Assembly (NCBI RefSeq): GCF_024972755.1
Contig: NZ_CP087724.1
Location: forward strand, 2,294,001-2,358,000
DNA: 64,000 bases
Reading direction: 5' to 3'
DNA from: Halanaeroarchaeum sp. HSR-CO
Lineage (GTDB): Archaea > Halobacteriota > Halobacteria > Halobacteriales > Halobacteriaceae
Position 1 is the stretch's first letter. Each line of letters begins with the position of its first letter. Positions 33,806 through 41,110 of this stretch are shown one piece after another. The notes under the pieces were generated by a model, which searched no databases, was not told the origin of the DNA, and worked only from the letters and a program-made list of their open reading frames with translations. Both the position numbers and the translations under genes were made by a program.

Positions 33806-34456
33806 TCAGTCCGCCGCGCCGGTCGCCCACAACTCGTCGAACGAGCGGACGCGATGATCGCCGAGCACGCAGTGGCCCCGGTGGTCGTAGCCGTGCCGCT
33901 CGACGTGAATCCCGTCGAGACCGGCGTTCCAGGCCGCGCCGATGTCGCTAGCGCCGTCGCCGGCGAGGACGCCCGTCGCGTCCGCGGTGTCCACTTCGAG
34001 GAGATCGAGCGCGAGTTGCACCGGTTGTGGGTCGGGCTTCCACCCGATCTCGTCGGAGCAGGAGACCACCACGTCGAACCAGTCGCCGATGTCGAGCGCG
34101 TCGATCACCGGCCCCGCCAGGAAGGGCTGTGAGTGGGTGACGACGCCGACGGGGGCGTCGAGGTCCCCGACGAACGCCGCGTCGTCGTGGAGGTAGGTGG
34201 CCTCCGCTCTCGCGTCGGGATCCTCGAGGGCGTGGAACGTCGACCAGAACGCGTCGACGTCGACGCCCCACTGGCGGAGATAGCCGTTGCGGGTTCCGCC
34301 GAGACCGTGCCAGAGGAGCTCCGCTTCGCGATCGGAAAAGGAGCGACCCAGTTCGTCGCCGACCCGGTCGAAGACCTCGCGGGTGTACGACCACTCGGTG
34401 TCCACGAGGGTCCCGTCGAGGTCGAGGAGCCAGACGTCGTACGAACGGGGGTCCAT
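33806..34456 (-). CDS. HAD-superfamily phosphatase (phosphoglycolate-phosphatase-like)
   Basis: 216 residues from ATG 34456 (an in-frame GTG at 34486 is possible). Motif I DLDGTLVDTEWSY, motif II VVTHSQP, motif III Lys in GWKPDPQPVQLAL, motif IV LAGDGASDIGAAWNAGLDGIHV. An alpha-helical cap lies between motifs I and II. It could be a phosphoglycolate phosphatase or a sugar-phosphate phosphatase. Convergent with the MoeA fusion gene. Confidence 0.87.
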   Translation of the reverse strand: MDPRSYDVWLLDLDGTLVDTEWSYTREVFDRVGDELGRSFSDREAELLWHGLGGTRNGYLRQWGVDVDAFWSTFHALEDPDARAEATYLHDDAAFVGDLDAPVGVVTHSQPFLAGPVIDALDIGDWFDVVVSCSDEIGWKPDPQPVQLALDLLEVDTADATGVLAGDGASDIGAAWNAGLDGIHVERHGYDHRGHCVLGDHRVRSFDELWATGAAD

Positions 34457-34531
34457 CGAGTCGGCACGTAGGCGGTTCGACCACAAGAGCGTTTGGGGGC
34501 GGCGTACCGAACGTGACCGTCAGTCTGTGGC

Positions 34532-34897
34532 CTATCGGACCTCGGTGGTGCTGCCGAAGTACTTGTTCAGGACCGCGTCGACCGAATCGTCCTTGAAGGA
34601 GGGCAGGTCGTCCTCGATGGCCGCTCTCAGCGCCAGTCGATACTCCTCGTCCGTCTCGAACGCCCGATAGTCGACCGAGAGGACCGTCACGCCGAGCGCC
34701 GACTCGGTCAGCGCGCTGAAGTGCGCCGGGTCGGCGAGTTCGCCCCGCCAGAGGGTGTCCCGGAAGAATCGCCATCCCGGTTCGCCCGGATCGTCGGCCG
34801 CCCGTGTCATGCTCGTCTCGAAGGAATCGGGATCCAGCGAGACGTCACGGGCCGGGTCCAGACGGAACGTGACGGCGAACCGGTAACGGGCCCACAT
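34532..34897 (-). CDS. LWR-salt family protein
   Basis: 121 residues from ATG 34897; its ATG overlaps the stop of the upstream gene (TGATG). The motif WRFFRDTLWRGELADP is the hallmark of what haloarchaeal annotation calls the LWR-salt protein. The N-terminus is beta-rich (YRFAVTFRLDPARDVSLDPD). Function unknown; the family appears restricted to haloarchaea. Cotranscribed with a pterin dehydratase. Confidence 0.85.
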   Translation of the reverse strand: MWARYRFAVTFRLDPARDVSLDPDSFETSMTRAADDPGEPGWRFFRDTLWRGELADPAHFSALTESALGVTVLSVDYRAFETDEEYRLALRAAIEDDLPSFKDDSVDAVLNKYFGSTTEVR

Positions 34898-35172
34898 CAC
34901 CGAAGCTCGTCGGTCAGTCCGGCCATCTTGATGTCGCGTTCGGTTATTCCCCCGTGTTCGTGGGTGGTGTAGCGTACCTCGACGGTCTCGTACCCGATGG
35001 TCATCTCCGGATGGTGGAACTCCTCTTCGGCGAGTTCGGCGACCTCGACCGCGAACGACATCCCGACCAGATAATCCTCGAACTCGTAGGTGCGAACGAT
35101 CTCGTCACCGTCGAGTTCCCACCCGTTCGGTAGGTTCGATTCTACCTCGTCGTCCTCGAGCGCGTCTACCAT
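34897..35172 (-). CDS. 4a-hydroxytetrahydrobiopterin dehydratase (PCD/DCoH family)
   Basis: 91 residues, standard PCD length. The family signature [FE]HHPxxxxxYxxVxxxxxTHxxGGxTxxD is intact: EFHHPEMTIGYETVEVRYTT, then HEHGGITERDIKMA. It recycles oxidised pterin after aromatic amino-acid hydroxylation, or supports molybdopterin-linked chemistry as proposed for some bacterial homologues; a moeA operon is nearby. First gene of a two-gene operon with the LWR-salt gene. Confidence 0.92.
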   Translation of the reverse strand: MVDALEDDEVESNLPNGWELDGDEIVRTYEFEDYLVGMSFAVEVAELAEEEFHHPEMTIGYETVEVRYTTHEHGGITERDIKMAGLTDELR

Positions 35173-35240
35173 ATACCCACATATGTTGGCCGAAAGAAAA
35201 GTATGCGGGCTATTCGTCCGGAGTGTCGAAAGTAGGCGGG

Positions 35241-36596
35241 TTATTCGTCGGCGTCGCCGCCGTCCACGGAGACCGCCGTGTCCTCGGTGCGCGGCCCGGC
35301 GAGGAACTCGCTGGCGAGGACGTCCTCGTCCTCGAATTCGGGGTCGAACAGTCGGATGGCCGTCGCGATAGTCGACCAGTCGTCCGCCTCGGCCGCGTCG
35401 CGCAACGCCCGCGTCGGCGCCGAGAGCAACTGCGAGACGAGGGCCTCGCCGAACGCCTCGACGACCTGGCGCTGTTCGTCCGTCACCGTCCCCCTGTCGT
35501 CGAGTTTCGCCAGCGCGGTCTGGAACTCGCGACGTCTGATGCGGTCGGCACCGTCGTACATGGCGGCGATGACCTCGTCGGCACGCTTGCGTTTGAACTG
35601 TTCGACGAGACGGTCGAACTCCTCGTCGATGATGTCCTCGACGGCCTCGGCGGCGGCCGCCCGCTGGGCTCTGGTCCGTTCGGTCACCTCGTCGAGGTCG
35701 TCGAGGTTCCTGAGAGTTACCCCGGGGAGGTCACTCGCGCCCGGGGCGACGTCTCGCGGTTGTCCGAGGTCGATACAGTAGACCTCGCCCGCGTTCGCGA
35801 GCCATTCGGCGTCGACCACCGGCGTTTGCGCCCCGGTAGCGGCGACCAGAACGTCGGTCTCCGGCAATCGATCCGGGAGGTCACCGAGGCCGAGTACCGT
35901 CGCATCCACGTCGTGGACGTCGACGATGTTCCGGGCGCGCTCCGGGGTCCGGTTGGCCACGTACAGATCGTCGACATCGCTCCTGTCGAGCGCAAGGCTG
36001 GTCAACGTCCCCATCTCGCCGATGCCGACGACGGTAGCGGTGGCGCCCGCGATGCCGACCTCACGGTCGGCCAGCTGGACGGCGGCGGATCCGAGGGAGA
36101 CGACGCCTTCGTTGATCTTCGTCTCCGTCCGGGCACGTTCGCCGACGCGGATGGCCTTCGGGATGGCTTCGCCGAGTACCGTCCCGATGGCACCGGCGGA
36201 TTCGGCGTTCTCGTAGGCGTCCCTGACCTGCCCGATGATCTGGTCCTCGCCGACGACGACCGATTCGAGACCGGCAGCCACGCGCATGAGATGGCGGATG
36301 CTGTCCTCGTGGTCCATGATGTGCGCGTCGTCGGCATCGAAGCCGACGGCGGCGAGTGCCCCCTCGCCGGCCGCCACAGCGCCGGTCACGACGTACACTT
36401 CGACACGATGGCACGTCTGGAGGGCGAACGCCTCCTCGACCGCCGACTCGGTGCGGAGTTCGGCGAGGAGGTCGCGTTCGGTCTCACGTCGGACCGACTC
36501 GAGGTCACAGACCCTGGCGTCGTCGTGGGTCACCCGGGCGCCGGTCACGACCGTCGAATGTCGGTTCACGATGTGTAGGTCCCACCCTGTTTCCAC
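35241..36596 (-). CDS. hemA: Glutamyl-tRNA reductase HemA
   Basis: 451 residues with GTG at 36596; an in-frame GTG at 36569 would also fit because family members usually start near VVTGARVTHDDA. First step of C5 tetrapyrrole synthesis: glutamyl-tRNA to glutamate-1-semialdehyde. The catalytic Cys lies in ALQTCHRVEVYVV; the NADPH domain shows ATVVGIGEMGTLTSLAL; the C-terminal dimerisation helix is present. The TATA-like ACTTTACG at 36628-36635 is consistent with a short leader. No other heme gene is adjacent. Confidence 0.93.
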   Translation of the reverse strand: METGWDLHIVNRHSTVVTGARVTHDDARVCDLESVRRETERDLLAELRTESAVEEAFALQTCHRVEVYVVTGAVAAGEGALAAVGFDADDAHIMDHEDSIRHLMRVAAGLESVVVGEDQIIGQVRDAYENAESAGAIGTVLGEAIPKAIRVGERARTETKINEGVVSLGSAAVQLADREVGIAGATATVVGIGEMGTLTSLALDRSDVDDLYVANRTPERARNIVDVHDVDATVLGLGDLPDRLPETDVLVAATGAQTPVVDAEWLANAGEVYCIDLGQPRDVAPGASDLPGVTLRNLDDLDEVTERTRAQRAAAAEAVEDIIDEEFDRLVEQFKRKRADEVIAAMYDGADRIRRREFQTALAKLDDRGTVTDEQRQVVEAFGEALVSQLLSAPTRALRDAAEADDWSTIATAIRLFDPEFEDEDVLASEFLAGPRTEDTAVSVDGGDADE

Positions 36597-36742
36597 ACGG
36601 TTCGCTTTGAAGCTATTCTCCCCCGGACGTAAAGTCTTCCGAAGGGAGCAGTGTCTCTGCCAACGCCCGCCGGTACTGCATATCTCGAGGGGGACACGGC
36701 TGCTGGTGAAACCCGTTATCGTTCTATTACCCAGCGTTTTTG

Positions 36743-36758
36743 GCCGAACATATTCGGC
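36743..36758. promoter_or_regulatory. Perfect 6-4-6 palindrome
   Basis: GCCGAACATATTCGGC lies in the 230-nt gap between hemA and the fasciclin gene, about 150 nt upstream of the hemA start. A related partial sequence, TTCGGCCAACATATG, occurs in the pterin dehydratase promoter (about 35183-35197, minus strand). A candidate operator. Confidence 0.45.
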
Positions 36759-36808
36759 TATGGTCCACTAACTGGCCATCGGCTAAGCCGCTATCGGCGG
36801 TCGCCGGC

Positions 36809-36814
36809 AAAAAA
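36809..36814 (-). terminator. T6 tract after the fasciclin gene
   Basis: Six T on the minus strand, about 12 nt after the stop at 36827, followed by GC-rich inverted repeats (GCCG-CTAT-CGGC near 36787-36798). A plausible U-tract terminator. Confidence 0.45.
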
Positions 36815-36826
36815 TCCGCGAGTGGC

Positions 36827-37369
36827 TCAGGGCAACAGGACGCCGTCGATGGCGTGAATCACACCGTTCGATGCCTCGATGTCGACGAGGTCGGTTATGA
36901 GGTTCACGTTCCCGTTGAGCACGGTCCCGTCCACAGTAACGTCTTGCTCGTTCAGCATCCTGATTTTCGGTGCATTGACGACCGATGGCGAGTACCGACG
37001 GCCGTTCGTCACGTGGTACAGGAGGATTTCTGTCAGGTCATCTCGGGCGAGCAATTCCTCCGCGGAGATCCCGAGGTCGTCGAGCAATGCCGCGAACGCA
37101 GCATTCGTCGGTGCGAAGACGGTGTACTGACCGTCTCCCTTGAGGACGTCGTCGAGACCCGTTTTATCGAGGGCGGCGACCAGAGTGGAGAAGTCATCGT
37201 TCCCGGCCGCGATATCGTATATCGTGTTCTCGGCACTTGCACCCTGCCGTTGTCGGCCGGGGCTGCCCGAGGGCGGGCCACGTGCCACTGCCGATCCGGT
37301 CCCGACTGCGAGAAGTGCACCGGTTCCACCGACCGTTTTCAGGACGGTCCGTCGTTTGTAGTGTTTCAC
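36827..37369 (-). CDS. Secreted fasciclin-domain protein (Tat signal)
   Basis: 180 residues. A twin-arginine signal (KRRTVLKTVGGTGALLAVG) directs folded export. One fasciclin (FAS1) domain follows, with the H1 box YTVFAPTNAAFAALLDDLG and the H2-like VDGTVLNGNVNLI, ending in VIHAIDGVLLP. FAS1 proteins mediate adhesion; haloarchaeal homologues are surface or extracellular. It ends right after the domain, with no anchor. The TATA-like CTATTACAAT near 37404-37413 implies a short leader. Confidence 0.9.
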   Translation of the reverse strand: MKHYKRRTVLKTVGGTGALLAVGTGSAVARGPPSGSPGRQRQGASAENTIYDIAAGNDDFSTLVAALDKTGLDDVLKGDGQYTVFAPTNAAFAALLDDLGISAEELLARDDLTEILLYHVTNGRRYSPSVVNAPKIRMLNEQDVTVDGTVLNGNVNLITDLVDIEASNGVIHAIDGVLLP

Positions 37370-37538
37370 GTTCGTACTCCAGACGTCCCCCTGGCCACCA
37401 ATCCTGATTGTAATAGCGAGATTACCGGCGGCGACGCGACCGAATCATCACAGGCTCACGAGCCACGATGGCCGTTCCACGGGACGCCAGTATCGAAAGA
37501 CTGCACGACTACCGAGAAGTCGAACACGGACGAGAGGA

Positions 37539-37559
37539 GGTGTAAGCGGTGCTTACACC
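37539..37559. repeat. Perfect 9-3-9 inverted repeat
   Basis: GGTGTAAGC-GGT-GCTTACACC, in the gap between the fasciclin gene and the small acidic-protein gene (both minus). About 78 nt after the stop at 37637 and about 170 nt before the fasciclin ATG. It could end the upstream transcript, process RNA, or bind a dimeric regulator. Confidence 0.7.
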
Positions 37560-37636
37560 GGCTGCAACGGTCTGCAGAGACGGAAACGAGCCGGGTAACG
37601 GTGACGGTGAACATCCCCGAAACGGCGCCGCCAGGT

Positions 37637-38047
37637 TCAGTGCTCGTAGCCGTCTTCGGTGACCGCGACGGTCTCGTAGCCGAGATCGGCGATGCCCTCG
37701 ACGATCGCGTCGTGGTCGTCGGTCGCCTTCCAGTAGAAGACCAGATCGAAGTGACCGTCCCGCAGGAGTTGCTGGCACTCCCAGACGAACTCGTCGTCCG
37801 CCAGTCGGCGACCCTGGAACTGGCTGGCGGCGAACCGAGGGTCGTCCTCGCCGGCGTAGACGTAGGTGTCCTCCTCCGCGACGTTCGCGGCGATGGCCTC
37901 GCCGATCTGGCGGGTGGCCTCGCTCATGGCCGGTTCGTCGGACTGGGGGATGTCCGTGTGGACGACCGCGCCGTGGAGCGCGACCTCACCCGGTTCGAGC
38001 AGCGCTACCGCTTCCTCGTAGAGATCCGCGTTGGCCGCATCGGTCAT
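37637..38047 (-). CDS. Small acidic haloarchaeal protein (DUF5778-like)
   Basis: 136 residues from ATG 38047. Cytoplasmic and acidic; notable stretches are ALHGAVVHTDIPQSDEPAMS, ASQFQGRRLADDEFVWECQ and FDLVFYWKATDDHDAIVEGI. I associate this gene with the uppS region of haloarchaea, where a protein called DUF5778 is found, but that name is from memory. Divergent from uppS across 99 nt. Function unknown. Confidence 0.75.
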   Translation of the reverse strand: MTDAANADLYEEAVALLEPGEVALHGAVVHTDIPQSDEPAMSEATRQIGEAIAANVAEEDTYVYAGEDDPRFAASQFQGRRLADDEFVWECQQLLRDGHFDLVFYWKATDDHDAIVEGIADLGYETVAVTEDGYEH

Positions 38048-38146
38048 GAATCGGGGTACTACCCGGGGCCGTTTACCAACTACGGTCGTGACGGGCCGAC
38101 ACCGACAGGGGAACACTCTTGCCAGATAGCGGCGTACGCTGACACG

Positions 38147-39055
38147 ATGCGGCAGTGGCTTCGAGCCCAGTTCAGGTCCGTCTACGAGCGGGTCCTCCGA
38201 TACGAGATCACCGGCGCGCCCTCCCACGTCGCCGTCATCCAGGACGGCAACCGTCGGTACGCACGAAACCGGGGGAGCGACGCCACCGATGGTCACCGTG
38301 CCGGCGCACAGACCACCGAACGAGTCCTCGACTGGTGTTCGGAACTCGGCGTCGACGAACTCACGCTGTACGCCTTCTCGACGGAGAACTTCGAACGGCC
38401 ACGAGTAGAGCGCGAACACCTCTTCGACCTGCTCGAGGAGAAACTCTACGAGTTCGCGGACGCCGACCGGGTCCACGAGGACGGTGTGCGGGTCCGGGCC
38501 ATCGGCGACACCGAGCGACTCCCCGACCGAGTCCAGGAGGCGGTCGAATACGCGGAGCACCGGACCGGGGACTACGACGCGTTCACCCTCAACGTCGCCC
38601 TCGCGTACGGCGGCCGGACCGAACTCCTCGGTGCGACGCGTGAGGTCGCCGCCGCCGTCGAACGGGGCGACCTCGACCCCGGAGACGTGACCGCTGCGAC
38701 CGTCGAGGATCGGCTGTACGACGGGGCCGTCCGCGACGTGGACCTCATCGTCCGGACCGGGGGCGACGAGCGGACGAGCAACTTCCTGCCCTGGCACGCC
38801 AACGGCAACGAGGCCGCAGCGTTCTTCTGTACCCCCTACTGGCCGGAGTTCTCGAAGATCGACTTCCTCCGCGCCATCCGCACCTACGAGGCGCGCGAGG
38901 CGTCCTGGCGGCAGACTCGCGCGAAACGAGCCCTGGCGCTCGTCCGGGCGCTCGGGGGCGAGGTCAAGGAGGCACGAAGAGTCCTCGACCGGCTTCGCGA
39001 GCACCTGCCGGAATCCATCGAGGACGAAGGGATGGACGAACGACCGGTGGACTGA
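38147..39055 (+). CDS. uppS: cis-Prenyltransferase, catalytic-type (UppS family)
   Basis: 302 residues. It elongates allylic diphosphates with cis-isoprene units to make the lipid carrier (dolichyl/undecaprenyl-type) for glycosylation. The substrate motif is intact: HVAVIQDGNRRYARNRG with catalytic Asp33, Asn35, Arg36, Arg37; ELTLYAFSTENFERP follows. The C-terminal motif VRTGGDERTSNFLPWHANGN (202-221) keeps Arg203, Arg209 and Ser211, but the canonical WQxxYxELYF and the terminal RxG are replaced (WHANGNEAAAFF, then EAREASWRQTR), with a 50-residue extension. Convergent, 18 nt from a second homologue. Confidence 0.93.
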   Translation: MRQWLRAQFRSVYERVLRYEITGAPSHVAVIQDGNRRYARNRGSDATDGHRAGAQTTERVLDWCSELGVDELTLYAFSTENFERPRVEREHLFDLLEEKLYEFADADRVHEDGVRVRAIGDTERLPDRVQEAVEYAEHRTGDYDAFTLNVALAYGGRTELLGATREVAAAVERGDLDPGDVTAATVEDRLYDGAVRDVDLIVRTGGDERTSNFLPWHANGNEAAAFFCTPYWPEFSKIDFLRAIRTYEAREASWRQTRAKRALALVRALGGEVKEARRVLDRLREHLPESIEDEGMDERPVD

Positions 39056-39073
39056 CGACCCGCTTTCCCGTGC

Positions 39074-39682
39074 CTATCGACCGAACCGCCGCTGTCGATT
39101 CTCGAACGCCTGGACCGCCCGGATGAAATCCCGTTCGCGGAAGTCCCGCCAGTTGACGTCGGTGAAGTAGAGTTCGGAGTACACCGACTGCCAGATCATG
39201 AAATCCGAGAGGCGCTCCTCCCCGGTCTTGATGACGAGGTCGGGTTCCTCGGGGAAGACCAGTCGTTGCTCTATCTCCGTTTCGTCGACGTCGTCCGCAT
39301 TCAGTGCGCCCGCCTCGACGTCCTCGGCGATGCGGCGGACCGCCATGGCGAACTCGTGTTTGCCGCCCAGACCGAGACTGATCTGGATCGGTTCGGTCGC
39401 GGGTTCGGTATCGGACGGCCTGCGGATGGCGACCGGTCGCGGGAAGGACAACCGGCCGAGTTCCCGTTCGAGGGTGTCGACGACCGCCTCGTCGAGGACG
39501 CTGACGTAGATGGTGACCCGCCCGGCGCCGTACTCGAACGACCAGGAGACGAACCGTTCCAGCGTCTCGTAGGCTCCCTGTTCGAGGAGGTCGCGTTCGG
39601 TGATGACCAGGGCGACGTGCGACGGTGGGTCTCCTGGCGTGCGACGGAGGCGGAGGGCGAGGTAGCGTTCGTACAGTCCCAC
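39074..39682 (-). CDS. cis-Prenyltransferase homologue lacking the catalytic Asp (NgBR-like)
   Basis: 202 residues with GTG at 39682, fixed by CGTTTTAGG at 39707-39715, 29 nt upstream. The block that should read HVAxIMDGNxRW is HVALVITERDLLE (22-34), so the catalytic Asp, Asn and Arg are gone. The C-terminal half is very canonical: VIKTGEERLSDFMIWQSVYS (150-169), ELYFTDVNWRDFRERDF and a final R199-F200-G201-R202, i.e. the RxG element near the C-terminus. This pattern matches regulatory subunits such as NgBR/Nus1. Probable partner of UppS at 38147-39055. Confidence 0.88.
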   Translation of the reverse strand: MGLYERYLALRLRRTPGDPPSHVALVITERDLLEQGAYETLERFVSWSFEYGAGRVTIYVSVLDEAVVDTLERELGRLSFPRPVAIRRPSDTEPATEPIQISLGLGGKHEFAMAVRRIAEDVEAGALNADDVDETEIEQRLVFPEEPDLVIKTGEERLSDFMIWQSVYSELYFTDVNWRDFRERDFIRAVQAFENRQRRFGR

Positions 39683-39706
39683 GATTGGGCGTGAGGGCCG
39701 CGGCCC

Positions 39707-39715
39707 CCTAAAACG
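39707..39715 (-). promoter_or_regulatory. TATA-like box of the NgBR-like gene
   Basis: CGTTTTAGG on the minus strand, 29 nt before GTG 39682; it decides the start codon. Confidence 0.6.
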
Positions 39716-39764
39716 ACCGGACGGCGCTGACACGCCGCCTGGCAGCGGTCTGGGTCCGGGACCC

Positions 39765-39769
39765 TTAAG
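39765..39769 (+). promoter_or_regulatory. TATA-like box of the DUF92 gene
   Basis: TTAAG, 29 nt before GTG 39796; it argues against the in-frame GTG at 39769. Confidence 0.55.
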
Positions 39770-39795
39770 TGCCGTACGGCGAAAGGCGTCGGTAC

Positions 39796-41103
39796 GTGAC
39801 TCGTCCGTTACGCCGAACAGCGGCGTTCTCCCTCGTCTCGCTGCTGTCACTCGCGTCCGGGGTGCTCGAGGAGTACACAGCGGTGCCGTTCGTCGCCGTT
39901 GCCATCGGCGCTTCGCTCGTCTCGAAGGGGAAACTCTTCGACGCGTTCGCCACACACCGGGACCGCGCCGAGGACACGCTGTACACGCTCATCGCCTTCA
40001 GTCTCACCGGCGCCGGACTCGCGCTGTTGCTCCCGACGTTCGACCTTCCCGTCACGGTGTTCGTCGCGACGATGCTCACCGTGGGCTTCGGCGACCTGGG
40101 GCGGCGGGCCGTCCTGGAGGTGCGCCAATCGGCCGTCGCCGGCGTCGCCGGTTTCGTGATCCTCGGGGGGACCGCCGCCTTCGCGGGCCAGGTCGCCATC
40201 AGCACCATCCTCGGGGTATTCTCGACGAGTGCCTTTCCCGAGTTCCTCTTCGTCGCCTCGAGTGCCGCGCTGCTCGGGGCGCTCCTGCGCTCGATGTTCA
40301 CCCGCCGCGACGACCCCCTCGTGCTCGTGATCATCGCGCTCTCGCTCTGGCTGTTCGCCGACCTCACCGTCGCAGTGGGCTGGGAGCGGATCGTCGTCGC
40401 GATGGCCATCGCCGTCGTGTTCGGCTACCTCTCCTACGCCCTCGAGACGGCCTCCATCCCGGGGATGCTCACCGGCGTGTTCCTGGCGCTGCTCGCCGTC
40501 GTCCTCGGCGGCTACGGCTGGTTCGCGGTCCTCATCGCCTTCTTCGCCATCGGCGGACTGGCGACGAAGTACCGCTACGAGGAGAAACTCGAGCGGGGCG
40601 TCGCCGAACCCAACGAGGGAGCGCGGGGGACCGGAAACGTGCTCGGGAACTCGCTGGCCGCACTCGTCGCGCTCCTCCTGTTCGCGGCGCACGCCCGCCT
40701 ACCCCTGCCGGGAGCGGCGTTCGCACTCGCGTTCACCGGTAGCGTCGCCACCGCTCTCGCCGACACCTTGTCCAGCGAGATCGGTGGGCTCTACGATAAA
40801 CCGCGTCTCGTGACGACCCTGCGACGGGTCGAACCGGGCACCGACGGCGCCATCACCTGGCAGGGTGAACTCGCCGGCCTCGCGGGAGCGGCGGTCATCG
40901 CCGCCATGACCATCTGGCTGTTCGACTACCCACCGGCGTTCGGCCTCGTGGTGATCGCGGCCGGGTTCGTGGGCATGACGGCCGACAGCGTCGTCGGCGC
41001 CACCATCGAGGGGTCCGTCGTCGGGAATCAGGCGGTGAACTTCATCGCCACGAGCGTCGGTGGCATCGCTGGTGGCCTCTTCTACCTGCTCGCGTTCGCC
41101 TGA
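39796..41103 (+). CDS. DUF92-family membrane protein (phytyl-phosphate-kinase-like)
   Basis: 435 residues from GTG 39796, about ten hydrophobic segments. The DUF92 signature is in the C-terminal third: TGSVATALADTLSSEIGGLY, LAGLAGAAVIAAM and FVGMTADSVVGATIEG. Plant VTE6 (phytyl-phosphate kinase) belongs to this family. Lying beside two cis-prenyltransferase homologues, it may phosphorylate an isoprenyl phosphate in lipid-carrier or prenol salvage; that is inference. Divergent from the NgBR-like gene, with the two TATA-like boxes about 50 nt apart. Confidence 0.85.
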   Translation: MTRPLRRTAAFSLVSLLSLASGVLEEYTAVPFVAVAIGASLVSKGKLFDAFATHRDRAEDTLYTLIAFSLTGAGLALLLPTFDLPVTVFVATMLTVGFGDLGRRAVLEVRQSAVAGVAGFVILGGTAAFAGQVAISTILGVFSTSAFPEFLFVASSAALLGALLRSMFTRRDDPLVLVIIALSLWLFADLTVAVGWERIVVAMAIAVVFGYLSYALETASIPGMLTGVFLALLAVVLGGYGWFAVLIAFFAIGGLATKYRYEEKLERGVAEPNEGARGTGNVLGNSLAALVALLLFAAHARLPLPGAAFALAFTGSVATALADTLSSEIGGLYDKPRLVTTLRRVEPGTDGAITWQGELAGLAGAAVIAAMTIWLFDYPPAFGLVVIAAGFVGMTADSVVGATIEGSVVGNQAVNFIATSVGGIAGGLFYLLAFA

Positions 41104-41110
41104 GAACCGG

